Shown: positions 46,066-54,189 of the stretch, piece after piece | Numbering within the stretch: position 1 is the stretch's first letter | How the letters are laid out: each line of letters starts with the position of its first letter | Origin: Vulcanisaeta moutnovskia 768-28 | Lineage (GTDB): Archaea; Thermoproteota; Thermoprotei; Thermoproteales; Thermocladiaceae | Length of the DNA: 64,000 nucleotides | Assembly (NCBI RefSeq): GCF_000190315.1 | Contig: NC_015151.1 | Location: forward strand, 1 to 64,000 | Reading direction: 5' to 3' | Program-made: the position numbers and the translations under genes | Notes under the pieces: generated by a model | What the model was told of the DNA's origin: nothing | Seen by the model: only the letters and a program-made list of their open reading frames with translations | The model's database searches: none

Positions 46066-47135
46066 GGCTGCTTGATCGCCCATAGGATCGGCACCAAGTC
46101 TCTATCTGCCTTAAATCCGCACTTTGAACAGATCATTATCCTTCCAGGTAGCTGGGTTAATTCACTGCCACATATTGGGCATGTTGTGCTTGGTAGGCGT
46201 TTGAACTCGTAGGGAATACCGTACCACCTCAGCTGGTTAGTCAGTAATTTTACGAACCTCCTTAAATAGAGCATGTACACTTTAGCTAATCCATTTAACG
46301 GCTTCTCCTCCATCAATTCACGCCTAGATTCCTCAATTATGTCGTCAATAATTACCTTAGCCCTAAGATTAAGGGCCTGCTTAACGAGTATGCTTACGGC
46401 CTTCTGAGCATAGTCCCTCAGGTAGGCGTATAGCCTACGCTTAGTAGCCTTGATTTCGCGCCAAAGCCTCCTACCGTATGGCGTTTTATGAAGGCCGAGC
46501 CTCCTCAAGGCGCCGTACTTTCGCTCAAGCTTGGTGACGTGGTTGTACAGTCTCTCAAGGTTCCTTGTCGAATCCTTAACAATTGCATAAACAATGCCGT
46601 TTTTCCAGGAATTCACGTCAATGACAAGCCTATAATTGCTCGGCGTGATTTGCTCGGCATCACGCTCGAAAGTTATGGCTATGAATAAATGCTCATCATC
46701 GACCCAGGCCCTGGCTAGTTTAGGCTTGCCACCCTCGCTAAGTCTATCACGAATATACTTAGCCTCACTTTCCGTGAGGCTGATAACAATGGCCCTCCTC
46801 TTAATAACCCACCTAAGCCTTAGGGCATTCCTGGTCAAGTCAATGAAGACGCCTTGACCCATATCACGCTCGTTATCGAGCCTAACGCCGACATTGAATA
46901 TTGCATGAACCCTAGCCAACCACCTCTTAACATTAACAAGCCTTAACTCACTCTTAAAGTAATTGAATTTATCCGCAAACCTCGAGTCTAGGCCTATCGG
47001 CCATACCTCAAACCCCCTTGCCCATAGGTTGCCCAATGCGTCAGCCCTGGTAAGGACTTTAACCAATGCCTCACGCTCCTCATTGGTGAATGTCCTTAAT
47101 GGCCTCTTGATTAGTAGTGTACGGTGTGCCAGCAT
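46062..47135 (-). CDS. tnpB: TnpB-like RNA-guided nuclease
   Basis: A 357-residue TnpB. RuvC motif I is LVIDVNSWKNG, motif II IIDDIIEES (Asp at the usual Glu position), the zinc finger is CPIC...CSKC, and motif III is KADRDLVPILWAI. In active TnpB motif II has Glu; the conservative Asp change leaves activity uncertain. The gene starts immediately after the stop of a small upstream gene (TGAATG), so the two are co-translated. Confidence 0.88.
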   Translation of the reverse strand: MLAHRTLLIKRPLRTFTNEEREALVKVLTRADALGNLWARGFEVWPIGLDSRFADKFNYFKSELRLVNVKRWLARVHAIFNVGVRLDNERDMGQGVFIDLTRNALRLRWVIKRRAIVISLTESEAKYIRDRLSEGGKPKLARAWVDDEHLFIAITFERDAEQITPSNYRLVIDVNSWKNGIVYAIVKDSTRNLERLYNHVTKLERKYGALRRLGLHKTPYGRRLWREIKATKRRLYAYLRDYAQKAVSILVKQALNLRAKVIIDDIIEESRRELMEEKPLNGLAKVYMLYLRRFVKLLTNQLRWYGIPYEFKRLPSTTCPICGSELTQLPGRIMICSKCGFKADRDLVPILWAIKQP

Positions 47136-47300
47136 TCAATCACCTATCCTGCACTCCTCTGGCGTGTAGATGACTATACACACCCTCCTCCCACTATACT
47201 TCTCCAACTCGGGCACGTTGCCCAGGTAAATCCCCATCCACCTGTACCTCCCCTCCTTCGAACTCCTAACCTCAACAGTCCCCCTCAAAACCAGAGGCAT
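47136..47300 (-). CDS. Small protein upstream of tnpB (DUF2080-like)
   Basis: About 54 residues from ATG 47300 (an ATG at 47309 is an alternative), basic, with MGIYLGNVPELEKYSGRRV, which resembles the GxIYLP...G..V pattern of the transposon-associated DUF2080 proteins found beside archaeal tnpB genes. The stop TGA touches the tnpB ATG. A TATA-like CTTTATAAAG lies about 25 bp upstream of ATG 47300, supporting a leaderless start. The family match is by eye only. Confidence 0.6.
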   Translation of the reverse strand: MPLVLRGTVEVRSSKEGRYRWMGIYLGNVPELEKYSGRRVCIVIYTPEECRIGD

Positions 47301-47345
47301 ATAACCCATTTAACAGACTGCTTTATAAAGTTTTCTACAGAGAAA

Positions 47346-47354
47346 GGTTTATAG
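47346..47354 (+). promoter_or_regulatory. TATA box of the GC-rich RNA at 47.38 kb
   Basis: GGTTTATAG sits in AT-rich DNA. The centre is about 26 bp upstream of 47377, where a GC-rich hairpin stem begins (47378). This spacing is the same as for the leaderless genes of this window, so transcription should start at the base of that stem on the plus strand. Confidence 0.5.
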
Positions 47355-47375
47355 ATTGTTGAAAAAGCCAAAACA

Positions 47376-47520
47376 GAGCCAGCCGGTTACCTGACCAGTG
47401 ATGGGCCGGCTGGCCCCCAGCCCCGTGGGAAACTGACCACTGATGCCCCCAAGGATGGGACAATGCCGACAGGAGCCGAGGAGTGAGGAGGGTCATTAGG
47501 ATGCAGGGAAACGGGGCATC
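47376..47520 (+). ncRNA. Putative structured RNA with two K-loop-like hairpins
   Basis: A roughly 145-nt GC-rich block in AT-rich surroundings. Hairpin 1: GCCAGCCGG (47378-47386) pairs perfectly with CCGGCTGGC (47406-47414), loop holding CTGA-CCA-GTGATGG. A long-range stem GCCCCGT (47420-47426)/ACGGGGC (47511-47517) encloses a second CTGA-CCA-CTGATG at 47433-47445; TGACC/GGTCA (47434-47438/47491-47495) can nest inside. GATGCCCC (47442-47449)/GGGGCATC (47513-47520) is a competing helix. The CTGA-NNN-NTGATG order is that of a D'/C' K-loop bound by L7Ae. It may be an H/ACA-like guide, RNase P-related RNA, or an unusual long leader of the gene at 47535. I do not recognise a family. Confidence 0.5.
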
Positions 47521-47534
47521 TCGTAGATTTGCTG

Positions 47535-47867
47535 ATGGACATTAAGGGGATTAGGGACAGGATTCTCAATAACATGGACTATTACCTGGGCAGGATTAGA
47601 GACGTGGTGCTTAGGCTTGACCCAAGTGCTGAGTTAATGCTCATTGGTAGCTACGTGTGCGGTGACTTCAGGTCGGATAGTGATGCTGATGTTCTGATAA
47701 TATCAGATGCCTATGGTGATGACCCTCATAAATACGTGGAATTAGTCATGAGCATTATTAGGGAGGTTGGTGAGGACGTGCTCATGGTACTCGAGTTCCA
47801 CGTGGTTAGTAGGAGGACGTATAATGAGTGGTACAGTGAATTTATAGACGTTTATAAGGTCATTTAA
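47535..47867 (+). CDS. Small nucleotidyltransferase-domain protein (MNT type)
   Basis: About 110 residues with the polymerase-beta-like motif GSYVCGDFRSDSDADVLII (G-S-x-D-x-D pattern), a minimal nucleotidyltransferase as in MNT/HEPN toxin-antitoxin pairs. No HEPN partner is adjacent; the next gene on the plus strand is far away. It starts at ATG 47535, 15 nt after the putative structured RNA, with no own promoter between, so the RNA could be its leader. Confidence 0.8.
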   Translation: MDIKGIRDRILNNMDYYLGRIRDVVLRLDPSAELMLIGSYVCGDFRSDSDADVLIISDAYGDDPHKYVELVMSIIREVGEDVLMVLEFHVVSRRTYNEWYSEFIDVYKVI

Positions 47868-48627
47868 TACCCAGGTAATCGCATGTATGAATTTCGAGCC
47901 CTAAATTATCCTTGAGTACGTTAATGAGTTCGTTGCCAGTACCGTGAGGGAGTACCAGGGAGAACACCCTATCTCCATACTTAATCCTGAACTTATCATA
48001 ATACAAATATACAAATGGGTCAGGGACATTCAACCCTGCAATACAAACAATGGCATCATTAAGTGGTATATCCAACTCCTCCCTCGATGCAGTCCTAATG
48101 TGGATATGGTCATTAAAGACGAGAATATCCCTAACCTCATTCCTCCTAGTCCTACTCGCCCTCCTAATATCCCTCACTCTACCCTTCATGATTAGAACAT
48201 ATGGTATGAATAGGATTAGGAACGCTATGAACAATCCAAGAACATCACTAGAGCCCTTAATAAACTCCCAAATAACTACCGATATCATGAATAAATTGAT
48301 AATTGAATAGGCAATAAACCAGGACTTTATTGACCTGACTGATGTAACGAAGGCATTTGGAAAGCCCCATAAAGCCCCACTATTCCTCACAAACTCCTCC
48401 CTCTTCACCTCTGCCCTATGCCCACGATAACTCCATGTTAAACTCCCAATCCCCGGAGCTAGGAATATCCATGAGTATTTATAAATTAACGTGTAATTCC
48501 TGTATAGGAAGCCAAGGAGCATGATTAGGAGCCCAATGAGGACCAAAAACAATCCCAGTGCGAAGAGCGTTCGTGGTCTCCCACCACCGGGGGCTGGTCC
48601 TATTACAATCGCGCTCATGTTCATCAT
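47860..48627 (-). CDS. Membrane protein with a C-terminal PH-like beta domain
   Basis: A 255-residue protein with four hydrophobic helices in the first 150 residues, then a beta-rich domain (ILVFNDHIHIRTASREELDIPL...) resembling bacterial PH-type domains. It directly follows the gene at 48630-49208, which has the same layout, and the two C-terminal domains look related (RTASREELDIPL and LTKNDKEVTIPI). Function unknown; probably one membrane unit. Overlaps the 3' end of the nucleotidyltransferase gene by 8 bp (convergent). Confidence 0.68.
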   Translation of the reverse strand: MMNMSAIVIGPAPGGGRPRTLFALGLFLVLIGLLIMLLGFLYRNYTLIYKYSWIFLAPGIGSLTWSYRGHRAEVKREEFVRNSGALWGFPNAFVTSVRSIKSWFIAYSIINLFMISVVIWEFIKGSSDVLGLFIAFLILFIPYVLIMKGRVRDIRRASRTRRNEVRDILVFNDHIHIRTASREELDIPLNDAIVCIAGLNVPDPFVYLYYDKFRIKYGDRVFSLVLPHGTGNELINVLKDNLGLEIHTCDYLGIK

Positions 48628-48629
48628 CC

Positions 48630-49208
48630 CTAGCAGGCTAGGCCAGGTCTCTCAATCCTGCCAAGCTTGCCCATGTCCTTCACAACCCTCCCACCGCACC
48701 AGTCAATCCTGGGCTTCCCAAAGTCCGTATTTAGGATTTGATTAAGCCTTCTACATTGCTCAGTATCAATGAGGAGTATGTAATCCTCACCATAATGATT
48801 AATCCTAATCCAAACCTTTCCTGGAAAATATAATGATCCCCACTGTGGAGAGTATGATCGCACCGGCGGTGCGTAATCAACTACGCATGGGTTGAATTCT
48901 CCAATTGGGATTGTCACTTCCTTATCATTCTTAGTCAAGAACCAGGCGTAATCCCTATATAGGGCAAAATCCTTTATGAACTTGCCCCTCCTCTTAATGT
49001 CCCTGTATAAGCTGTAGATTGCCAATATGAAAAACAATCCAAAGAAAAGTTGGAGTCCAATTGTTACTGAGAGTGATGCATTCATTTTTAATGGTAATAG
49101 GTAGCCAATGAGGAACCACATTGCAATGATAACTCCAAATGGAAGAATGTACCCAGTTATTTGGCTTTTTTCCTGGATTGGTCGAAGCCTTAGTATGGGC
49201 TCACTCAT
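48630..49208 (-). CDS. Membrane protein with PH-like domain, paralogue of the next gene
   Basis: About 192 residues from ATG 49208 (MSEPILRLRP): two helices (about 20-65), then a beta-rich domain with FLTKNDKEVTIPIGEFNPC and VWIRINHYGEDYILLID. The upstream 28 codons of the open frame are AT-rich and not coding-like. Ends 2 bp before the start of its paralogue, so they form an operon. No family name can be given. Confidence 0.65.
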   Translation of the reverse strand: MSEPILRLRPIQEKSQITGYILPFGVIIAMWFLIGYLLPLKMNASLSVTIGLQLFFGLFFILAIYSLYRDIKRRGKFIKDFALYRDYAWFLTKNDKEVTIPIGEFNPCVVDYAPPVRSYSPQWGSLYFPGKVWIRINHYGEDYILLIDTEQCRRLNQILNTDFGKPRIDWCGGRVVKDMGKLGRIERPGLAC

Positions 49209-49284
49209 TATTAAATTGAAAGTAAAACAGGTATTTAAACGTATCTGTTCAATTTCTAATAAAACAACCCATAGATCATATACA

Positions 49285-49659
49285 TTATTCAAGAACGTCT
49301 ATGCTCATATTATCCTCATACGATATTATGGTTATCAACTCCAAATCCTCATTACCAATATTCATTATTGAATGTGGCGTGTTCGGTTTTACGAATATGC
49401 ACATGCCAGGCTTAACATCAATTGTGTTATTTTCTACGGTCATTTTCCCAATCCCCTTTAATATTATGAACGTTTCTGCATAGGCATGCTTATGTAGTGG
49501 TGCCCTACCACCCGGCTTAACCACTTGTCTCCTTACTGCGTATTTTGAACCATCGTCCTTGCCCACAAGCCATTGGGTGCGCACGCCCACAGCGCCCTTA
49601 ATACTTAATGGTTCCTCACGTACCTTAGTTATGTCATTAATTACCTTGTAATTTGGCAT
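49285..49659 (-). CDS. Small single-domain cupin
   Basis: A 124-residue cupin with His56, His58, Glu62 (PLHKHAYAETFIILKG) and His96 (PNTPHSIMN), a full metal site. It is a paralogue of the cupin at 4534-4902, sharing GSKYAVRR, HAY/HKY-x-E and ISYEDxMS blocks. Single gene; reaction unknown. Confidence 0.85.
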   Translation of the reverse strand: MPNYKVINDITKVREEPLSIKGAVGVRTQWLVGKDDGSKYAVRRQVVKPGGRAPLHKHAYAETFIILKGIGKMTVENNTIDVKPGMCIFVKPNTPHSIMNIGNEDLELITIISYEDNMSIDVLE

Positions 49660-49714
49660 GAAAACCTTAATTCACGCATACTTATACGTATTTCGCGCGC
49701 ATAACCACATAATC

Positions 49715-50218
49715 TCATGATTTAACCTTTACCAACCTACTAGTCTCCTCCACAATTCTCTGAACATAAGGCAACCTGGCCATTATATCTTCAGCGTCGA
49801 ATTTCGCTTCATGAAAACCCCAGACATGTAACGCCCACGCCCTATCCCAAGCTTCCCCAAACCAATTGCCAAGCCTCTTCGATACTTCCAATACGGTTTT
49901 CTCGAGCTCCGTCACTGTCCACCTACCTTTCTCACTGACTCTTACAAGTATGTCCTTTAAATCGTAGTATTGAGCTAAGGCCTTCACACACTCCTCAGCA
50001 GCCTTGTACAATTTCTCACTCGCCTGTACTGGGTCCTTATTAACTAGTTCCTTACCCAAGTATTTATTTGCGAGATTTACCCTGGCTTCAATTACCACAT
50101 CTGGGTCCAGATTTGCTGTTCTCACTAATGCATCGAGAATCACGTCTTCAGGATCAAGATCTTTCTTCCTGAGTTCCTCGATGAGTACGCTTGGTATTAT
50201 GATCATCTCTTCACTCAT
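49715..50218 (-). CDS. PaREP1-family protein
   Basis: A 167-residue protein of the Pyrobaculum-repeat-1 family: an N-terminal capping segment, then EARVNLANKYL, DPVQASEKLYKAAEECVKALA and a C-terminal AWALHVWGFHEAKFDAEDI. PaREP1 proteins are multi-copy in Thermoproteales and Sulfolobales and fold as HEPN-like helical bundles; some pair with nucleotidyltransferases or toxins. The protein is complete. No partner on the same strand. Confidence 0.85.
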   Translation of the reverse strand: MSEEMIIIPSVLIEELRKKDLDPEDVILDALVRTANLDPDVVIEARVNLANKYLGKELVNKDPVQASEKLYKAAEECVKALAQYYDLKDILVRVSEKGRWTVTELEKTVLEVSKRLGNWFGEAWDRAWALHVWGFHEAKFDAEDIMARLPYVQRIVEETSRLVKVKS

Positions 50219-50313
50219 TCTACCTTATGACATGTTCAGGGAAAATATATACCTTCGCACTCATTATTAATCCATGAGAAATACTTAAAACTGGGTATGA
50301 TTATCAAGGTCCC

Positions 50314-50946
50314 GTGAATTTCGGGATCTTCTTCGCAGCATTTGGCATAAGTCTGCTGGAGCTTTCGGAGGCTGGTGCCGTCACGGCAATCTATCAGGGG
50401 ATTTACAGGGGGTTCAAGCCAGTGCTTTATGCAATAGCTGGGGTCCTCCTAGTCCTAGTACCAACATTTACAGTTGGTCGTTACATTATCTACCTACCCC
50501 TCGACTACGTGTTGGCCGTATCCGCAGCAATACTATTCTACTTCGGCTATAGATTGATAAGGAGCGCGCGTAGATACTTCAGGAGGGTTGGGAAGGGTAA
50601 GGGTAGTGAGGAGGAGCGTGGCGACTTGGCGGTGGTTTTCACGGTATCTGCAATAGAGGCCTTTGAGGCTGCCTTGGTGCTCATTGCCTTGATACCAAGG
50701 AGTTACTCGTCAGCCCTAATTGGTACGTTGTTAGCGGCCGCAATAGTGGTGGTGCTTACAGCGTTAATTAAGGATCAAATAGCTAGGATTAGGCTGCCGC
50801 ACCTCAAGTACGTACTCTCAGCCCTACTCTTTAGTCTAGGTACGTTGTGGGCCATGGAGGCCGCGGGACTCGACATAACGGACCTTGTGCTAATCCCTCT
50901 CTTCTTTGCGTATCTAGGTGTTAATTATCTAGCCATAAAGGTGTGA
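50314..50946 (+). CDS. Polytopic membrane protein with paired acidic motifs (COG4280-like)
   Basis: A 210-residue protein with six hydrophobic helices in two halves. The first half has LLELSEAG and the second AIEAFEAALV, an inverted-repeat layout in which each half brings an E-x-x-E-type motif, as in UPF0016/GDT1-like or LysE-like cation transporters. A basic loop (RRYFRRVGKGKGSEEERGD) joins the halves. A divalent-cation transporter is possible; family match is by eye. Confidence 0.7.
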   Translation: MNFGIFFAAFGISLLELSEAGAVTAIYQGIYRGFKPVLYAIAGVLLVLVPTFTVGRYIIYLPLDYVLAVSAAILFYFGYRLIRSARRYFRRVGKGKGSEEERGDLAVVFTVSAIEAFEAALVLIALIPRSYSSALIGTLLAAAIVVVLTALIKDQIARIRLPHLKYVLSALLFSLGTLWAMEAAGLDITDLVLIPLFFAYLGVNYLAIKV

Positions 50947-51072
50947 AACCGTGTAGTACATAGACACACTAGAATGCCTATTGTGCCTCCCCGAATCCAG
51001 GTACTCGGAATCAAGAAATCTAGGGATTAATGACAGGCATTTATACTCGACTTGGGGAGTACATAATGAGGA

Positions 51073-51303
51073 ATGCGAATAGAGGTAGAGCTGCTGTATT
51101 TGTTGAGTTCGCATAATTGGATAAGGCATGAATTGAATAGTGAGGCTAGCGCATATACGGCGCTATTTAATAAAGAGCTATGAAGCGAAATGAGGATGCA
51201 CGACGCATTGTTTCTGAAGGGCTTAGATGGCTTTGAGACGTACCTTGAGCTGGATCCTCCATTAAAAATGCCGTATTTCTATTTAGAGCCAAGTGCCCAT
51301 TAA
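51073..51303 (+). pseudogene. Broken coding-like stretch in a 470-bp gap
   Basis: Between 50947 and 51416 no full gene is present. Two adjacent short open frames look coding-like: 51073-51183 (MRIEVELLYLLSSHNWIRHE...) and 51190-51303 (MRMHDALFLKGLDGFETYLE...). They may be pieces of one decayed gene, but I recognise no family. The rest of the gap shows no RNA or repeat. Confidence 0.3.
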
Positions 51304-51416
51304 TAGCGCAGATCCTAAACGTAACTACCAACAGTCCTATAATTGCAACCCTAGTCTACGTCAGAGATAAAAATAGATGTGCCGTTAATTAAGCATTTGC
51401 AGCGCATGGACCTTCA

Positions 51417-51794
51417 TTAATCGATCTCCCTTGGTTCTAGGCCCTCCTCAAGTTTACCGTTTATAAACGCGTCCAGTGCATCCTCAATCGGTATTAGACC
51501 TCTTCTTGGTGGGTAATAATAAATCCTAATGTTTGCTTCCTTAAGGAATCTAAAGGCTCCAGGACCAACCTCCAGCGCTATTACGGCCTCTGCTCCCTTA
51601 CTAATTATTAAATCAGCAATTGCACGTCCACGACCACCGCCCTCAATACTCGGAGGAACTGGATTATTCACTACATCTACGATATTGAACTCCTTACCTT
51701 TAACCTCAATAAATGCGTATTTAGGTGCCTTACCAAAGTGTGGAGAAAGGTAATACTTACCGTTACTCTCCACAACAGGTATTACAATGATCAT
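51417..51794 (-). CDS. NifX/NifB-type iron-molybdenum cofactor-binding domain protein
   Basis: A 125-residue dinitrogenase iron-molybdenum cofactor family domain: MIIVIPVVESNGKYYLSPHFGKAPKYAFIEV, then SKGAEAVIALEVGPGAFRFL. Stand-alone archaeal members (MTH1175-like) occur without nitrogenase and may carry Fe-S or metal cofactors. No nif gene is nearby. Length is normal for the family. Confidence 0.9.
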   Translation of the reverse strand: MIIVIPVVESNGKYYLSPHFGKAPKYAFIEVKGKEFNIVDVVNNPVPPSIEGGGRGRAIADLIISKGAEAVIALEVGPGAFRFLKEANIRIYYYPPRRGLIPIEDALDAFINGKLEEGLEPREID

Positions 51795-51862
51795 AACATT
51801 ACCCCAATACTATGACCCATTTTAAGTTTTATGTAATACATTGGTCTGTTTTAATTACATTA

Positions 51863-52723
51863 CTATTCAGTACCAAGGTACTTATTGACTATCCTATCCA
51901 TTACCCTAATTACCTCATTTGTTAAGGCATCATCAGCACCATCGTTAGATCTTAGTATTATCTCGCCATTAGGTTCATCAATACTATAATTGGCTATATA
52001 CAGAGCGTTAGCAATCCACGTGGCATACTCAATCGCCCTATTTTCACCAAATACCTTTACAGCATCCTCATGAACCACTACTTCGAGTGGCTTAGCCCTT
52101 ACTGTGATTAATGGCTTACAACTACCCATTCTCTCAAGGCATAACTCAATATGCTTATTTTCGCTTAGGGACCTTAGTACTAGGTTTTGACCGCCAACAT
52201 TACCGTATGATTTAACCACATGGGCTGTTAAGGCTACTGAGGAGGCTTGCTGAGGAATGCTTAATGTTGCTTGCGACTTCTGCTGCGTCTCCTGAGCTGT
52301 TTGTGTAATTACTGGTTGCGTAATTATGCCAAGTGTCGATAACACCTCGTTAAATGCATTAATTACCATATTCATATTCTGACCAACCCACTCTGAGTAG
52401 TGCCTCGGCATCTTCTTTATTCTTAATTCAATATCTCCACGCTCAATGGCCTCGTAATCCTCAATACCCAATGCCCTGGCCAGCTTAGCCGCAGCTATCC
52501 TGGCGGTATCTACGCCAAAGAGCTCCATGAATTTCCTCGTCACCCTTATCATGGTATTGTAATGACGACAACCAGTACTTAACTCAATAAGTATTTCAGG
52601 AACTTTGCCCTGGCTAAGTATTGATAGGTTTATGAAACACGGCAGATTATCAAACCTAACCTCCTCAAGCACTAATTCGTTGTTATTAAACATTCCATAG
52701 CTTTTTAGGACTTCGTGACTCAT
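51863..52723 (-). CDS. Tandem-duplicated partner protein of the SPFH gene
   Basis: A 286-residue protein built of two related halves. VLKSYGMFNNNELVLEEV...FINLSI (N-half) and VVKSYGNVGGQNLVLRSL...IELCLE (C-half) align, followed in each by a R/H-x-K-E-L/V-F-G segment and an A-A-x-x-A-x-A-L helix, then an I-E-L-R-I / I-I-L-R-S strand. A Gln/Ser/Thr linker (about 135-165) joins them. No family recognised. It starts 9 bp after the SPFH gene and should act with it. Confidence 0.7.
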   Translation of the reverse strand: MSHEVLKSYGMFNNNELVLEEVRFDNLPCFINLSILSQGKVPEILIELSTGCRHYNTMIRVTRKFMELFGVDTARIAAAKLARALGIEDYEAIERGDIELRIKKMPRHYSEWVGQNMNMVINAFNEVLSTLGIITQPVITQTAQETQQKSQATLSIPQQASSVALTAHVVKSYGNVGGQNLVLRSLSENKHIELCLERMGSCKPLITVRAKPLEVVVHEDAVKVFGENRAIEYATWIANALYIANYSIDEPNGEIILRSNDGADDALTNEVIRVMDRIVNKYLGTE

Positions 52724-52732
52724 AACCCCTCA

Positions 52733-53647
52733 TTAACCTCCACTAATCTCAAAGCCGCTGGATTGCTCTGAACCACCTTGCTGGGACTGCCCTTTGGATT
52801 GTTGCTGTGTCTGAGTCGGCGGCACCATTAATTGCTGTAGGTTTGTTGGCATGCCTGCCGTTGGTAATATGTATATTGGGTAGTATGGTACGCCAAGCAT
52901 CATATTCGTGGCCGCCGGATCACTCCTCTGAGCCATTATCTCAGATAATCTAGCTCTAATTGCAGTATTTACATCGAGACCAAGGGCCATGAACTGAACA
53001 ACCCTCCTCATTGTTTCATCCTCCGGCTCAAGCCTAACTATCCTGCACGTTATTAAATGAACACCAACCTCATCAAGGAATGTTCTTAGACTAGCCGTTA
53101 CAGCATCCGTGACCTTATGCAGATTTGCGTAAACCTCATTGAGAGAGACGAGGTTTAGGACTTGACTAACTGATTGGTCAACGATTGGTGATACGTAGTT
53201 CTTGAAATCCTCAACTGTATACTTAAAACCACTGAATTGTACGGAGTTTATGAACTTGACGGGATCGGTAATCATGAAGTAATAAGCCACTTGATATCTC
53301 ATTGGTACGAGTTCCTTCGTCTGCGTAATTCCCTCGCTTCTTGCCTCGTGCCTTGCCGTACTTGCAAACAGTACCTCGACTTCCCACGGTATGTTACCAG
53401 CGTACTGGAATTTGGCAAAGAATTGTGATATTGGGTTAGCGGGCGTTTGAAGGTCATGGGCACCTGGATCAAAGACCCCCTGTATTTGCCCCTGTATCCT
53501 AACCACTGCCTTTTGGTTTGAGTAAACAATGAGCCTTGACCTAGTCCTAACATCGACCGAGTGATACTTCACTATCAAGTCATCAGGACCCATCTGATCT
53601 ATTCCCTTCTCATCTATCGTGGATATTACTTGAGCCCTTATCGACAT
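52733..53647 (-). CDS. SPFH-domain (virion-core/YdjI-like) protein
   Basis: A 304-residue SPFH/band-7-type protein without a membrane helix: IVYSNQKAVVRIQGQIQGVFDPGAHDL, VEVLFASTARHE, PMRYQVAYYFMITDPVKFI, then a helical part with ETMRRVVQFMALGLDV and a Pro/Gln/Ser-rich tail ending FEISGG. Such cytoplasmic SPFH proteins form scaffolds; some are linked to phage-core or stress operons. First gene of a two-gene operon with the duplicated protein. Confidence 0.82.
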   Translation of the reverse strand: MSIRAQVISTIDEKGIDQMGPDDLIVKYHSVDVRTRSRLIVYSNQKAVVRIQGQIQGVFDPGAHDLQTPANPISQFFAKFQYAGNIPWEVEVLFASTARHEARSEGITQTKELVPMRYQVAYYFMITDPVKFINSVQFSGFKYTVEDFKNYVSPIVDQSVSQVLNLVSLNEVYANLHKVTDAVTASLRTFLDEVGVHLITCRIVRLEPEDETMRRVVQFMALGLDVNTAIRARLSEIMAQRSDPAATNMMLGVPYYPIYILPTAGMPTNLQQLMVPPTQTQQQSKGQSQQGGSEQSSGFEISGG

Positions 53648-53702
53648 ATTAATACCAATATTGTTAGATTGATTTATAAGGTTTATTTATCAATTGAAAA
53701 TA

Positions 53703-54125
53703 ATGTCCACACGTGAGACCAGGTATAATGCAGTGGCTGGTGTTGGTTACGCATTCTTCGTATCGGTGGTCACCCTAGTACTCGAGGCCGTAGCCAACAT
53801 ATTTTACCCAACGCCGCTTGTCCTCAGCCCAATATGGGCATTAATTAGGGGTTACTTGCTATCCTTCATACTAATACTGATTCTTTATGGATTGCTCATA
53901 CTATTTACTAAGCCGTATAGGTCTGAGGAGATGATGAGTTATAACATATACTTTAGGCCTGCCCAGAGGACTGTTATTTATGTCATAATAGCTGTTGCGA
54001 TACTAGGTATATTATTTGATGTATATCCAGGGCCACTCTGGAGTAGGACTAAGATTGGCATATTCATCGCCGTTAACATACTCGCCGGTGTAATAGGTGG
54101 TTACTTGGCTGCTAGGTTTGGTTGA
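53703..54125 (+). CDS. Four-helix membrane protein
   Basis: About 140 residues from ATG 53703 (MSTRETRYN): hydrophobic segments near 10-35, 45-67, 85-105 and 115-137. No family recognised. Divergent from the SPFH operon over a short AT-rich region, suggesting shared regulation. The in-frame TTG at 53694 is a less likely start. Confidence 0.65.
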   Translation: MSTRETRYNAVAGVGYAFFVSVVTLVLEAVANIFYPTPLVLSPIWALIRGYLLSFILILILYGLLILFTKPYRSEEMMSYNIYFRPAQRTVIYVIIAVAILGILFDVYPGPLWSRTKIGIFIAVNILAGVIGGYLAARFG

Positions 54126-54189
54126 GGCAATTAATTATTTTCAATGAAGAGTAGGATTTATTAATGATTAATTATTTATTAGTAATTGA

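Larger units (their letters stand above)
46035..47335 (-). mobile_element. IS605/IS1341-type element (tnpB without tnpA), approximate ends
   Basis: The unit contains tnpB plus a small upstream gene and lies where an MFS gene is abruptly truncated. No Y1 transposase (tnpA) is present, so it would need a helper to move. The ends are estimates: the lower-coordinate end from the break in the MFS gene near 46035-46060, the upper end from the promoter upstream of the small gene. The guide RNA (omega/reRNA) of TnpB is expected at the tnpB 3' end, near 46000-46100. Confidence 0.6.

Noticed and set aside
47373-47520. GC-rich block as a CRISPR array
   Set aside because: Only one 12-14 nt motif recurs once with changes; no regular repeat-spacer pattern and no cas genes in the window.
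47376-47520. GC-rich block as a recognised RNase P or SRP RNA
   Set aside because: I could not find the conserved P4/J3-4 (GAGGAAAGTCC) or ACAGAA elements in the right order, nor SRP helix 8 motifs; left as an unassigned structured RNA.
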